Source: Maridesulfovibrio hydrothermalis AM13 = DSM 14728
GTDB taxonomy: Bacteria; Desulfobacterota; Desulfovibrionia; Desulfovibrionales; Desulfovibrionaceae
Assembly (NCBI RefSeq): GCF_000331025.1
Contig: NC_020055.1
Location: forward strand, 1,229,870 to 1,293,869
DNA: 64,000 nucleotides
Direction: 5' to 3'
Below are positions 25,727-35,229 of the stretch, piece by piece (position 1 is the stretch's first letter; every line of letters begins with the position of its first letter). A model generated the notes under the pieces. The model ran no database searches and had not been told where the DNA came from. It saw nothing but the letters and a program-made list of their open reading frames with translations. The position numbers and the translations under genes were made by a program.

Positions 25727-26686
25727 TTAGCTGATTTCATTGATATACCATTGTATTGATTTATTTAATCCATCCGCAAAAGAGGTTAAATTGAAATCAA
25801 TAAGCTCAGTGAGCTTGTCATTGCTTGCATTATGACAAAAAACATCAGATGATCTGGATGGTTTGCGCAGAATTTCACCTTTGTAATGCATTGCTTCAGC
25901 AATTGTAGTGATGACTTCATTTATGGTTATTTGGTTATGGGTTGAAATATTGACAGATTCACCTTTAGAAAGTTTTTTATAAACTTCCAGAATTGCATCA
26001 ACAGTGTCAGTAATAAAAATGAAGTCACGGCTTTGCTCGCCTGTCCCATGTATTTCAAGAGGGAGATCATTAAGAACACGAAAAACCGTGATAGGAATGA
26101 CCCCGGCAAGTTCACCTTTATGATTTTGACGCGGGCCATAATTATTAAAAGGGCGAACTATAAATGCATCAAGATCGAACATCCTAACATAAGTCTCAAG
26201 GGCGAGATCCGCTGCGGCTTTGCCGGCAGCATAAAGAGTTGTCGGATTACGGGGATGTGACTCATCCATCGGTTCATAAAGAGCTGTACCGTATACTTCA
26301 GAGGTTGAAAAATGGCACAATGTTTTGAATGCCTTCTTGCGTTGCAATTCAAGGAGATTAATTACAACTCTGGTGTTAGTTTCAAAAGAGTTCGATGGAT
26401 TCATGAAAGAATAGTTCAGTGCTTTAGTGGCACAATTAAAAACTATATCGATGTTGTGGCGTTCGAAAATATATTCTAACGAAGTAGTAAACTCGGCATC
26501 ATCCCTGTAAAGAACAGCTCCGCGGTTAAGAGCATTTTTCAGGTTTTCTTCAGTTCCAAGGAAGAGGTTGTCGATAACAACAACCTCTTTTGCTTCCATA
26601 TCAAGAAGGGAATCAACAAGATGACTCCCGATGAATCCTGCACCACCTGTAACCAAGATAGTACTTCCTTTAATACTTGGGCGCAT
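25727..26686 (-). CDS. NAD-dependent sugar-nucleotide epimerase/dehydratase
   Basis: A 319-residue extended SDR. The GGAGFIGSHL nucleotide-binding loop (about 14-23), TSEVYG, and the catalytic YAAGKAAAD (Tyr-x-x-x-Lys) are all present, together with RPFNNYGPRQ. It is like UDP-glucuronate epimerases and dTDP-glucose 4,6-dehydratases. The exact substrate cannot be told. It follows the Gfo/Idh oxidoreductase gene by three bases, so both may work on the same nucleotide sugar. Confidence 0.88.
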   Translation of the reverse strand: MRPSIKGSTILVTGGAGFIGSHLVDSLLDMEAKEVVVIDNLFLGTEENLKNALNRGAVLYRDDAEFTTSLEYIFERHNIDIVFNCATKALNYSFMNPSNSFETNTRVVINLLELQRKKAFKTLCHFSTSEVYGTALYEPMDESHPRNPTTLYAAGKAAADLALETYVRMFDLDAFIVRPFNNYGPRQNHKGELAGVIPITVFRVLNDLPLEIHGTGEQSRDFIFITDTVDAILEVYKKLSKGESVNISTHNQITINEVITTIAEAMHYKGEILRKPSRSSDVFCHNASNDKLTELIDFNLTSFADGLNKSIQWYINEIS

Positions 26687-26689
26687 AGA

Positions 26690-27685
26690 CTACCTCTTGC
26701 ACTTGCAATTGTTACCGCATTCAACAATTTTTAAAGCTAGTGAAAGAGCTTCAAGACCGTCTTCACCTGTAACAAGAGGAGTTTCATTATCAATGCAGCA
26801 TTGTATGAAGGCCTCAATTTCAACACGCAAAGGTTCCTTTTTAACGACTCTAAAGCTGGTGAAATCGCCTTCTGCAATACCAAATTTAGTAGTAAACCAT
26901 TCACTTTTAGTTTCGTTTTGTTCCGCCGCATAGTTTGAGTTGAAAGAAAGCGACTGGTTAAGGTAGTCTACGGTAAACATACCATTTTCGCCAGTAACAG
27001 ATACTTTACGGATTTTTGTTGGAGTAACCCAGTTAACATCGAGAATTCCGAGAATTCCGTTATTGAATCGCAGAAGGCCAAAGACAATATCTTCGTTGTC
27101 AGTGTTCATAACTTTCGATACTTCGGCAGTCATGGTAGTCACTTCAGATTGAGAAATATTACGCATCATATCAAGTTCGTGAGTGGCTAGATCACTAGCA
27201 ACTCCTACATCAGTAATGCGGCCTGGGTAAGGCGACTGTCTGCGAGAGTGGATAGTAAAAATGCGTCCAATTTGTCCGTCAGCAATTCTTTCTTTCAACT
27301 GTTGAATAGCTGGGTTAAAACGTTCTATATGGCCAACCTGTAGGACTTTATTGACTCTTTTGGCTTCATCAATCATTTCTTGAGCTTCTTCAACAGTCTT
27401 TGCAATGGGCTTTTCACAAAGAACGTGTATTCCGGCATTAAGGCAGTCCAGAGTAACTTGGCAATGCATAAAGGTGGGCAAAGCAATCGTTACAGCTTCA
27501 GGCTTTTCTTTATCGATAAGTTCACGATAATCAGAGTAAGCGCGTCCACCGTATAAATCACATAGACGAGTTGTCTGTTCAGTATTCTGATCAGCAATTC
27601 CAACAAGTTCGCATCCTGGAATATCGGAGTATAGTCGAACATGGTTTTGGCCCATGGAGCCGGTTCCAATTACAGCAACTTTCAT
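26690..27685 (-). CDS. Gfo/Idh/MocA-family sugar oxidoreductase (WbpB-like)
   Basis: A 331-residue NAD(P)-dependent enzyme: GTGSMGQNH Rossmann loop at the N-terminus, the CEKPIAKT family motif near residue 92, and HELDMMRN in the catalytic half. Members in O-antigen clusters (WbpB/WlbA) oxidise C3 of UDP-GlcNAc(3NAc) uronates before amination. The acetyltransferase gene upstream (27697-28299) is of the partner WbpD/WlbB type, but no WbpE-like aminotransferase is adjacent; LegC at 51677 is the only DegT-type one in the window. A Cys/Lys-rich tail (CGNNCKCKR) is odd. Confidence 0.87.
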   Translation of the reverse strand: MKVAVIGTGSMGQNHVRLYSDIPGCELVGIADQNTEQTTRLCDLYGGRAYSDYRELIDKEKPEAVTIALPTFMHCQVTLDCLNAGIHVLCEKPIAKTVEEAQEMIDEAKRVNKVLQVGHIERFNPAIQQLKERIADGQIGRIFTIHSRRQSPYPGRITDVGVASDLATHELDMMRNISQSEVTTMTAEVSKVMNTDNEDIVFGLLRFNNGILGILDVNWVTPTKIRKVSVTGENGMFTVDYLNQSLSFNSNYAAEQNETKSEWFTTKFGIAEGDFTSFRVVKKEPLRVEIEAFIQCCIDNETPLVTGEDGLEALSLALKIVECGNNCKCKR

Positions 27686-27696
27686 GATTATTATCC

Positions 27697-28299
27697 TTAA
27701 GTATTATTTTTGAGTTCAGGGCAGGCTGGAAGCGTAATGTTCTTGCTGCACTTAATGCATGCTACTGTTTCAGTTGAGTACAAATCTTCACGTTCAGGGA
27801 GTTTTGCACCACAGTGGCAAACAAATCCCTGAATGCGGGCAGGGTTCCCGAAAACAAGTGCGTGATCTGGAACATCTCGAGTAACAATACTTCCTGCTCC
27901 TATAATTGCCCATTTGCCAATTGTCGTATTACAAACGATTACAGAACCAGCACCAATACCAGCTCCTGTTTTGATTCTTGTTTCATAACATTTCCAGTCG
28001 TGATAATCCTTCAGGTTTCCCTCGGGATCGACAGCACGCGGAAACAGATCATTAGTGAAGCATACTGTGGGGCCGATGAAAACACCGTCTTCAATTGTAA
28101 CTCCACGGAAAATATTTGCATAATTTTGGATTTTTACGTGACTGCCAACGATAACACCAAAGTCGATAAAAGCTCCTTTACCAATAATACATTCAGTTCC
28201 TACTTGAGCGTTTGCTCGTACTTGAGCATTTTGCCAAATATAAGTACCCTCACCAATGATAGCACTCTCTTCAACTAACGCGGTCTTATCAATATACAT
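27697..28299 (-). CDS. Left-handed beta-helix sugar N-acetyltransferase (WbpD/WlbB-like)
   Basis: A 200-residue hexapeptide-repeat protein, with repeats over about residues 1-160 and the GNPAR turn near the end of the helix. A short zinc-ribbon-like tail (CHCG...CIKC) follows, as in the WlbB-type domain of the fusion at 62564. Such enzymes acetylate a 3-amino group of a UDP-sugar uronate. It is paired with the Gfo/Idh gene 11 bases downstream, which supports this. Confidence 0.88.
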   Translation of the reverse strand: MYIDKTALVEESAIIGEGTYIWQNAQVRANAQVGTECIIGKGAFIDFGVIVGSHVKIQNYANIFRGVTIEDGVFIGPTVCFTNDLFPRAVDPEGNLKDYHDWKCYETRIKTGAGIGAGSVIVCNTTIGKWAIIGAGSIVTRDVPDHALVFGNPARIQGFVCHCGAKLPEREDLYSTETVACIKCSKNITLPACPELKNNT

Positions 28300-28363
28300 T
28301 ATGTCATCTCATGTTTTTACTAAGCTGGTTGTTACTGTTATATTAAAGTGAAAGTTTAAATAT

Positions 28364-29083
28364 TTAAAGCTTTGCTGTAATATAAAGAGCAGCTCCATTC
28401 TCAGGGGGGAAGTCAAATCCTAGATCAAAGAATCCTTTGATCTGTTCTTCTGATAATTGAGCAAGGATTGAATTCGGAAAGGCTTTGAAGAATAGGCCTT
28501 CTTTCTTTGTTATTGTATATCCAGCAGCAGTGATGTCTTTTGTGATATGCTCAAGAGTATACACCCTACGGTGATGTACGGTCTTATCGGCCGGCCCAAG
28601 GTCGAAAGTATTCTTTTGTAGATTCATTTTCACGGCATGTTGTCTATGCACAGAGTTAGCACTAGGGACTAATATGTGTACTAGAGAGTCTTTATGAATC
28701 CATTGTTTCATGTTTTTAAGGATTTGAACGGGGTCTGCAACATGTTCAAGAACAAAAGAGCAAAGGATTTGGTCAAACTTTGTTTCTGGAATGTAATCTT
28801 CGAAAAAAGAATGAATAAACTTAACGTTAGGATAATCATCTTTTACTGCGTTGATAAGATCAAGAGATCCTTCAATAATAGTTGATGAACCGAATTTGTT
28901 AAGGACATAACTAGACCATACATTATCGCCTATGCCCATTTCAATAACATTGGGCTTATCAGCGGGCATGTTTGTAAGAACATATCCTGCCATGAGTTCT
29001 ATAATCTGTTTATCAGTGCTCCTGAGAATATCTGGATTTAGATATTTTTGAGCAACGGAATCCAATATTTGTTTTTCATCCAT
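28364..29083 (-). CDS. Class I SAM-dependent methyltransferase
   Basis: A 239-residue methyltransferase. The nucleotide-binding region reads VIEMGIGDNVWSSYV and the post-II segment QILCSFVLEHVADP is typical of Methyltransf_11/23 proteins. It probably methylates a sugar or an acyl decoration; the target is not evident. It lies 11 bases after the GT4 gene. Confidence 0.82.
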   Translation of the reverse strand: MDEKQILDSVAQKYLNPDILRSTDKQIIELMAGYVLTNMPADKPNVIEMGIGDNVWSSYVLNKFGSSTIIEGSLDLINAVKDDYPNVKFIHSFFEDYIPETKFDQILCSFVLEHVADPVQILKNMKQWIHKDSLVHILVPSANSVHRQHAVKMNLQKNTFDLGPADKTVHHRRVYTLEHITKDITAAGYTITKKEGLFFKAFPNSILAQLSEEQIKGFFDLGFDFPPENGAALYITAKL

Positions 29084-29094
29084 TTTATTCTCCT

Positions 29095-30210
29095 TTAGTC
29101 CTCAGCTATATATAATGAGTACATACGGATTAATTCGTCAGTGATAACTTTCCATCCGTGATGAGTATTAATCCACTCTTTTGAAGCAAGCCCAGCTTTT
29201 TTAACAGCTGTTTTGTCTTCACAGTGTACAATCATGTCTAAAATTTCGTCTTCGGTGGAGCATGATAAATTAGGGCAACATGTACCATAAAATTTTTTAT
29301 TCAATTCAACATCGTTACCAATCATAACTGGCGTGCCATGAGCCATTGCCTCTATGGCGAGGGCACCTCCGGGTAATGGGTATGACAGATCATTAAATTG
29401 ATCAATGACAACATCGCATTTGTAAAAAAAATTGGAAAGTTCAATAGGAGTCATTTCATTTTTCCAAGTGATATCCTTTTCAATACCAAGTTGTTTAATT
29501 ATACTCATTGATTGCTTATAATCACTACCTCGCCGAAGAAGTATTAAATGAGCTTTCCCTCCGGCTTTAACATAACGTGCAAAGGCAAATATAAACCTGT
29601 TATTATTTTTAAATACCAATTCGTGTTTGTCTTTAGGAGTAAAGTGAAGTCTGCTAGGCAAAAAGAAAATAGTCTCGCGGGATTGATCGGTGTCGTAAGT
29701 TTTAGGGGCAGTGTTCCCAACAGGAATTTTAAGAAGACCGCAATTTTTAAGCTGTATTTTTTGGGAAACTTGAAGTGTAAGCATGTCAAAGGTATGAGCA
29801 ACATAAGCTGCATTTTTAAAATGGCGACGTATTCTAAATCCGTTCGCTGTTATGCGTTGACCAGCTTCTCTGAGGTCACTCCCAGTTGCATAAGCAAAAT
29901 AGCTTTTGTTTTTTAAAGCAAGAATCAATTCTGCAAGTGGAAGTAGAGAGCAAGTCCATGAGTGCACCAGATCGTATTTTGAAAGTTCTAAAGCTAAGGG
30001 AAACTGATTCGCAAACATAGCCAGCAGATTTTTCCTTGGATACCTGTGTATCCAGTCATAATCTATAACAACATTACCGTTCTCGTAAGGAATTGGGAGA
30101 ATCTTCACCGTGTCATTAACGTATAGGTGTGCGTCAATGCCTGCTTTGCGTAAGAAAAAGCAATGAAGAAATCCAAGATTGGCGAGGTTGCCTATATGTG
30201 CTATTCTCAT
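29095..30210 (-). CDS. Family 4 glycosyltransferase (GT-B)
   Basis: A 371-residue GT-B enzyme. N-terminal Rossmann half starting RIAHIGNLANLGFLHCFFLRKAG; C-terminal donor-binding half with PLPGGALAIEAMAHGTPVMIG, the GT4 EX7E-like segment (residues about 280-300). It transfers a sugar within the growing glycan. Donor and acceptor are unknown. Tightly spaced in the operon. Confidence 0.85.
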   Translation of the reverse strand: MRIAHIGNLANLGFLHCFFLRKAGIDAHLYVNDTVKILPIPYENGNVVIDYDWIHRYPRKNLLAMFANQFPLALELSKYDLVHSWTCSLLPLAELILALKNKSYFAYATGSDLREAGQRITANGFRIRRHFKNAAYVAHTFDMLTLQVSQKIQLKNCGLLKIPVGNTAPKTYDTDQSRETIFFLPSRLHFTPKDKHELVFKNNNRFIFAFARYVKAGGKAHLILLRRGSDYKQSMSIIKQLGIEKDITWKNEMTPIELSNFFYKCDVVIDQFNDLSYPLPGGALAIEAMAHGTPVMIGNDVELNKKFYGTCCPNLSCSTEDEILDMIVHCEDKTAVKKAGLASKEWINTHHGWKVITDELIRMYSLYIAED

Positions 30211-30232
30211 AACTATATCAATCGTACCATAT

Positions 30233-31099
30233 TTATTTGATGACAGGAATATGCCCGACGGATCTGCCTATAACATGGCGTCCCTCGGGAATATCTTCTA
30301 TCACAACAGTGCCTGTACCAACTTGAGCGTGATTACCTATTACAATTTTCGCTCCTATTGTAGCGTTAGGCTCAATATATACATTGTCATGGATAATTGT
30401 AGATCCTGAAATGGAGGTGTTTCCAGCAATAACGCAATTATCACCAATACTAGAGTTATGTGCAATTCTAACAAGTGAATCAATGACAGTATTTTTCCCT
30501 ACAAAGGTGGTGTCTTTGAAGAGCCCCTTGTCGATAACTGTGTTCGGTCCGATTACAGCTCCTTCAGAAATAAATACGGACCCGCCATGAGGTACTATTT
30601 TTTTTGTGCCATTGTAATCAATAACAAACAATCCATCTCCTCCGATATAGGCCCCTGATTTGATATGGCTATCTGCTTTGATATGAACATTAGCTTCAAT
30701 TGTGACAAAGTCTTCGATAACAGCCCCGCCTTCAATCGTCACATTGAAAGGCGAAATAGCAGCTCTTTCACTTACAGTTGCTTTTTCGCTTATGTTGCTT
30801 TTTGTCTTTTTAAAATAAAAGTTTGTCTTTTTTAGCAGAAAATCATGAATTTCAAAAAACTTTGTTTTGGGGTCCTTAGCTTTTATCAGCTCAACCTTCT
30901 TTGTTGCAGGTCTTGTGCAATCAGGAGGAGCTATAATAACTTTGATATTAGTATTATCAAGTACAGATCTCAGAAGATTGCAGTTATTGATAAAAACAAG
31001 TGAGTTGGTTTTGTTCTGAAACAGCAGTTTGAGGTTGTCTATTTTTTGGTCGTTAACAACATCAAACCCGAATTCTTTGCCTATTTTTGATATTAACAT
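30233..31099 (-). CDS. LpxD-like left-handed beta-helix acyltransferase
   Basis: A 288-residue protein with an N-terminal alpha/beta part (1-120) and a long hexapeptide-repeat helix (about 125-285), laid out like LpxD, which moves an acyl group from ACP to an amino sugar. An acyl carrier protein gene lies immediately upstream (4 bases), a strong hint that the donor is that ACP. I start it at the ATG at 31099, just behind the ACP stop; an earlier in-frame codon (31132) would overlap the ACP. Confidence 0.82.
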   Translation of the reverse strand: MLISKIGKEFGFDVVNDQKIDNLKLLFQNKTNSLVFINNCNLLRSVLDNTNIKVIIAPPDCTRPATKKVELIKAKDPKTKFFEIHDFLLKKTNFYFKKTKSNISEKATVSERAAISPFNVTIEGGAVIEDFVTIEANVHIKADSHIKSGAYIGGDGLFVIDYNGTKKIVPHGGSVFISEGAVIGPNTVIDKGLFKDTTFVGKNTVIDSLVRIAHNSSIGDNCVIAGNTSISGSTIIHDNVYIEPNATIGAKIVIGNHAQVGTGTVVIEDIPEGRHVIGRSVGHIPVIK

Positions 31100-31103
31100 A
31101 ATA

Positions 31104-31328
31104 TTAAGATTTGTCTTGCAGCAGGAAAACAATAGAGTTTACATCTGTAAAATTCTCAATTTCAGAACTTTTGAAAACAATATCAAAGGTTTCTTCTATC
31201 GCCAGAATAATTTTGATGTGCTTAAGAGAATCCCATCCTTCAATATCTTTGATCAAGGTGTCTCCACTAATATTGTCAGCGTTGCAGCCAGTAATTTTTG
31301 AAAGTATTTTTTTAATTTTATTAAGCAT
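31104..31328 (-). CDS. Acyl carrier protein (cluster copy 1)
   Basis: A 74-residue acidic ACP with the phosphopantetheine-site motif GWDSLKH (Ser about residue 33). Flanked by FkbH-like and LpxD-like genes, it is likely dedicated to loading and transferring an acyl or glyceryl-type group onto the glycan rather than fatty acid synthesis. Confidence 0.9.
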   Translation of the reverse strand: MLNKIKKILSKITGCNADNISGDTLIKDIEGWDSLKHIKIILAIEETFDIVFKSSEIENFTDVNSIVFLLQDKS

Positions 31329-31333
31329 GTTCG

Positions 31334-33112
31334 TTACTCCATGTATATGTTTATTTCTTTGAAGTAGTCTGGAGGCTCAGGTAGGTCTCCATCAAGATTA
31401 AAAGAAAATGATTTAGTTGATTTATTGAGAGGCTCGTCAAGAAGTGTAAAGCCTGTTTTGCCGTAAAAGTTTTCAACCTGTACGTTTTTCGCTGTTTTAC
31501 GGTAAAGTCCTATAATCTCTGAGCACCCTTTATGTTGAGCTCTTTGCATGGCTATGTTGATGAAGATTTCTTCAATACCACGGCCTAAAACCCTACATGA
31601 AAGTAAGAACGAGTCAATAATTGCTCTTTCAGCCGTATAGTAGAGAATTGCTGTTCCAACAATGCCTGATGGCCCGAATTTGTCATCAAGTTTGAGTGTA
31701 ATAACATCGTAATTTAAAGACTGGACAAAAGCGTTGATATCTCCTTCAGTATATCTTTTTGTCGTAAGGTTGAACTGGTTAGTTTTCTGGGTCTGTTGCG
31801 CAACTCTAGGAATTGAAATTTCATCGCATAACTGTATATTAATGCACATTTCAAGCAAGTGATAATATTCTTTTAGTCCACCTGAATTACTTTTTAATTC
31901 TTTTCTTTTCGCGTTAGCCTTGTACATGGCACCGCGTTGGGCATCTTCTTGGGAGAAAGAATTGATGTCAAATAAATCGCAATCCATGAGTTTTTGTAAA
32001 TGTTTTTCCGGGCTATTCTTGTCAACTTGGATGCAATGAACTTCGGGAATAGAGGTTCTTACCAAGTTGATTTCGAAATCGCTGTCGTCCATGAATACCA
32101 TGCTGTCCAGCCCGATATTTAGTGTTTGGGCAAGCTGTCTTATATTTGAGGCTTTATCATTCCAGTTAATCATTGCAGAGGCGATGTGTTTTTTTTTCAA
32201 AAGCATATCAGGGTGTTTGCTGAAAACTTCCCATACGTCTTTTTCGTTATTCTTACTGCATAGGGCCAGAATAATTCCTCTGTCGTATAGATTAAGTATT
32301 CCTTGTTGGAACTCGTAATATGTGGATCCTGGGTAGTTTCTACTGAGGTTAATTCCTGACAGACCGTCTTCACCGATTATTCCGCCCCATAGGGTATTGT
32401 CACAGTCGAGAACCAAACATTTTCTGTTTTGCCCGAGTGTTGGTCTGATAAAACGAAAAGCTGCTGCTGAAAAATTAAAAAGAGCAGCTTTTGAATAAGG
32501 GGCTTGTCCGATATGCCAATATCGGTCATCAAAAAAATTTTCTTCACCGATTTTGCGTACAATTCGGTCTGTCTCTATGATGTGAACAGAATTATTTGCC
32601 TGAGAAAGGTCTTTAAGATGTAGGTTCAGCTGATTTATACACTGAGATTGTCCATTTTCCATTTGGTAGTCAATGGATCCAAATGCAGGATTTCTAGGAC
32701 TTGCAAAGGAGGTAATCAGTATTTGGGCAGTTGTCTGTTTTTTGATTCCTGCTACTACCTGTTGAAAAAAAGATATGAGCCTTTGGCATTCAGAATCAGC
32801 TTGTTCTTTAGACAGACTGGAGAATCTTCGCGCTAAGTCCCATGACATTTTATCAAGGTAATGCATGATGATAACACAATCAGTCTTGTCGTTAAAAAGG
32901 TTTGTATTTCCGCTGATGGCATCAACAAAGGTGGTATCCAGATCATTGAAGAACGCTTCACAGTTTATATTATGCTCAAACCCGATATATTTAAGATATT
33001 CAGAAAGATTTTCAATGGTAATATCTCTTAATATGGAAATATTGTATTTTTTAAGATTTTTGTTTTTAAATTCAGATATTTTATCTTCTATATCAAGAAT
33101 AGTTGGAATCAT
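31334..33112 (-). CDS. FkbH-like HAD-IIIC protein with SGNH-like N-terminus and GNAT C-terminus
   Basis: A 592-residue protein. An N-terminal SGNH-like region (about 1-200) is followed by a HAD domain with LVLDCDNTLWGG (about residue 232) and a GNAT-like end (about 430-560). FkbH proteins load a C3 unit from 1,3-bisphosphoglycerate, or a similar acyl phosphate, onto an ACP; related ones occur in surface-polysaccharide clusters. The ACP gene starts five bases after its stop, which strongly suggests they work together. Confidence 0.87.
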   Translation of the reverse strand: MIPTILDIEDKISEFKNKNLKKYNISILRDITIENLSEYLKYIGFEHNINCEAFFNDLDTTFVDAISGNTNLFNDKTDCVIIMHYLDKMSWDLARRFSSLSKEQADSECQRLISFFQQVVAGIKKQTTAQILITSFASPRNPAFGSIDYQMENGQSQCINQLNLHLKDLSQANNSVHIIETDRIVRKIGEENFFDDRYWHIGQAPYSKAALFNFSAAAFRFIRPTLGQNRKCLVLDCDNTLWGGIIGEDGLSGINLSRNYPGSTYYEFQQGILNLYDRGIILALCSKNNEKDVWEVFSKHPDMLLKKKHIASAMINWNDKASNIRQLAQTLNIGLDSMVFMDDSDFEINLVRTSIPEVHCIQVDKNSPEKHLQKLMDCDLFDINSFSQEDAQRGAMYKANAKRKELKSNSGGLKEYYHLLEMCINIQLCDEISIPRVAQQTQKTNQFNLTTKRYTEGDINAFVQSLNYDVITLKLDDKFGPSGIVGTAILYYTAERAIIDSFLLSCRVLGRGIEEIFINIAMQRAQHKGCSEIIGLYRKTAKNVQVENFYGKTGFTLLDEPLNKSTKSFSFNLDGDLPEPPDYFKEINIYME

Positions 33113-33142
33113 GGTTTCCTCTCGGTGCTAGAAGTTAAGAGA

Positions 33143-33880
33143 TTATACAATGTTTTTATAAGTGTTATACAGTTTGTTAAGACTGTGAAATTCATAGCCA
33201 TTATTTTTTATCAGCTCGATTATCTGGTTTAGCAAGGTTCTGGCTCCAAAGCCAGAGCAAGCTAGAGATATGTGCTTATTTGACAGGGTCTTGGCAAGAT
33301 TTTTGTAACGGTTGTAGTTTTGCTTGGTGTCTATGTTCAGAAAAACAGAAGTGGGGTGAAAGTTAAAAATCTTCAATCCATCAGATAAAATTACGGTTTT
33401 GGTCTGCTCATTAAGAGAAGTCTGCTTGTAGTAGAAAAGAAAAACTCCATCCTCAAGAAAGGTGGGAAATCTGGTTAACCCCGATTCATGATGCATGGGC
33501 TTAAGTCCTTCCTGCAAGTGCAGGCATAAGTTTGCATCATATTTTATGCCCCTGCGAAACAACTCTCTGGAAATTATGGAGTTGTCAAAATAGGCATGAG
33601 AGCGAAAAGTCTTGGCAGTCGGGTACATTTCAAAAAGAGAGTTAATCACATCCTGATAATCTTCACCATGGGTAGAATTGGGCAGAAAGTTAGGGTGCAA
33701 TCCTAGTTCGATTACCCCCTTTTCACTGTATTCAGTAAGGATTTTGCTCGGGTTTGTTGCAAATACTGTAGGTATAATTCCTTGTTGAATAATCAGATCT
33801 AATGAAAATCGTATAGCTTGATCAGAGGCCCAATCGGTATCAAGGGTGATACAGTATCGTGGTCTGGGGGAGTTTTTCAT
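33143..33880 (-). CDS. Polysaccharide-deacetylase-like (NodB-fold) protein
   Basis: A 245-residue protein with a NodB-like start (YCITLDTDWASDQAI), a metal-site-like LGLHPNF segment and FRSHAYFDN. The Asp/His/His pattern is plausible but not fully standard. It may remove an acetyl or formyl group from a sugar intermediate. Four bases upstream lies the acetyltransferase gene. Confidence 0.72.
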   Translation of the reverse strand: MKNSPRPRYCITLDTDWASDQAIRFSLDLIIQQGIIPTVFATNPSKILTEYSEKGVIELGLHPNFLPNSTHGEDYQDVINSLFEMYPTAKTFRSHAYFDNSIISRELFRRGIKYDANLCLHLQEGLKPMHHESGLTRFPTFLEDGVFLFYYKQTSLNEQTKTVILSDGLKIFNFHPTSVFLNIDTKQNYNRYKNLAKTLSNKHISLACSGFGARTLLNQIIELIKNNGYEFHSLNKLYNTYKNIV

Positions 33881-33884
33881 TTTA

Positions 33885-34418
33885 TCAATTCCTTTTCCTG
33901 ATTAGCTTTGCAGGAACTCCTGCCAGCACTGAATATTTTGAAAAACTCTTGGTTACAACAGAATTAGTCCCGACCATACAGCCTTTATGTAATGTAACGC
34001 CTGCCATGATCATGGCCCCGATACCGATATTAACATCTTCTTCAATGGTAATCGGGGAGAAAATAATTTTTTGAAATGAGGTAGGTACATCAAGTCGATC
34101 ATTTTCATGTTTACACGGATGTATTTTTACCTGTGGTCCGATTCCTACATAATCACCTATTGTAAGTCCACCGGCCCCCATGATAAAGCATTGCTGTCCT
34201 ATCCAGACATTACTTCCAATAATTGTTTCTGTTGCGTAGTACCCTTTAAGTATTGTGTCATGCCCAATATAGACATTGTCACCGAGGGTGATTGTCTCAG
34301 GATGAAAAATACGCACACCGTCTTCGATTATGACATTGGAGCCGCATCCTTTCAGCAATGACAGGTCGGGGATTCCCGGTCCTTCACTTATGAATTGTTT
34401 GGGGGTGAAGTTAAACAT
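33885..34418 (-). CDS. Left-handed beta-helix O-acetyltransferase (WbbJ/maa type)
   Basis: A 177-residue hexapeptide-repeat protein with a long run of repeats and the terminal GVPAKLIR motif of the maltose/galactoside acetyltransferase group. It probably O-acetylates a sugar. It overlaps the upstream epimerase gene by eight bases. Confidence 0.86.
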   Translation of the reverse strand: MFNFTPKQFISEGPGIPDLSLLKGCGSNVIIEDGVRIFHPETITLGDNVYIGHDTILKGYYATETIIGSNVWIGQQCFIMGAGGLTIGDYVGIGPQVKIHPCKHENDRLDVPTSFQKIIFSPITIEEDVNIGIGAMIMAGVTLHKGCMVGTNSVVTKSFSKYSVLAGVPAKLIRKRN

Positions 34419-35226
34419 TGCTTTTGTCCTGTTTTAAAAACTTGGCCAGTCCAGTCGACATCATTGTATTACATGGGTAGGCGCAGTCACAATAAAAATT
34501 TTTGCTTTCACCGTTTTCGACTTCAAATTTTGGTTGAACGTGAAGCTCTCTACCAATTTTTTCAGCTATTTCTCTAATGCTGAGTTGTTCGGAACCGCCT
34601 ATATTGATAATTCTGTTTGTTTCAGAGTTAATGATATCATTGATTATAGCTGCCAAGTCTTCAATAAAAATAGGGTTAAGAACCGGCAGTCCATTTTCAT
34701 TGTTTAGTTTTATAGTTTCCCCGGCAGTTATTTTTCGGGTCAATTCAGGAATCAGTCTTGGAGATTTTTGTCCCGGACCATACGGGAAGAATAATCGTAA
34801 AATGGTGGCTCGGCAGTTGGCTTTCTTGGATATGATGTTTTCCGAAAGCAGTCGGGTCATGGCGTATAAGTTGCCTGGTTTGAGTTCACTTTCTTCCGTA
34901 AGAGCGGTCTCAGAAGGGGAGTATACAGCCCCGCTTGAAACATAAATGATCAATTCAATATTCTTGCGTTTACTATTAATGAATTCAACCAGATCATAAG
35001 TAGCTTTGACGCATTCATTCCAGTAACGGTCTTCAGAATGTTCAGAGCCTGCAGGTCCTGCCGAATGCACTAGTACACGCGTCTGTTTCGGAATGGACGG
35101 GTATGTTTCTTTTTTCCCTAAATCAAAGATAGGACGAGAAAGTCCGCAGACATTCGTACCTTGCTTTTGAAGTCGGTTTTTCAGTGCCGTCCCGACAAAT
35201 CCTGTGGCTCCCAAAATGGTGATCAT
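34411..35226 (-). CDS. NAD-dependent epimerase/dehydratase (SDR)
   Basis: A 271-residue extended SDR, a little short for the family. It shows ILGATGFVGTAL (Rossmann loop), VSSGAVYSP and a YAMTRLLSE stretch. In that stretch the usual Tyr-x-x-x-Lys is Tyr-x-x-x-Arg, an odd feature that may change activity. Substrate unknown. Confidence 0.8.
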   Translation of the reverse strand: MITILGATGFVGTALKNRLQKQGTNVCGLSRPIFDLGKKETYPSIPKQTRVLVHSAGPAGSEHSEDRYWNECVKATYDLVEFINSKRKNIELIIYVSSGAVYSPSETALTEESELKPGNLYAMTRLLSENIISKKANCRATILRLFFPYGPGQKSPRLIPELTRKITAGETIKLNNENGLPVLNPIFIEDLAAIINDIINSETNRIINIGGSEQLSIREIAEKIGRELHVQPKFEVENGESKNFYCDCAYPCNTMMSTGLAKFLKQDKSNV

Positions 35227-35229
35227 AGT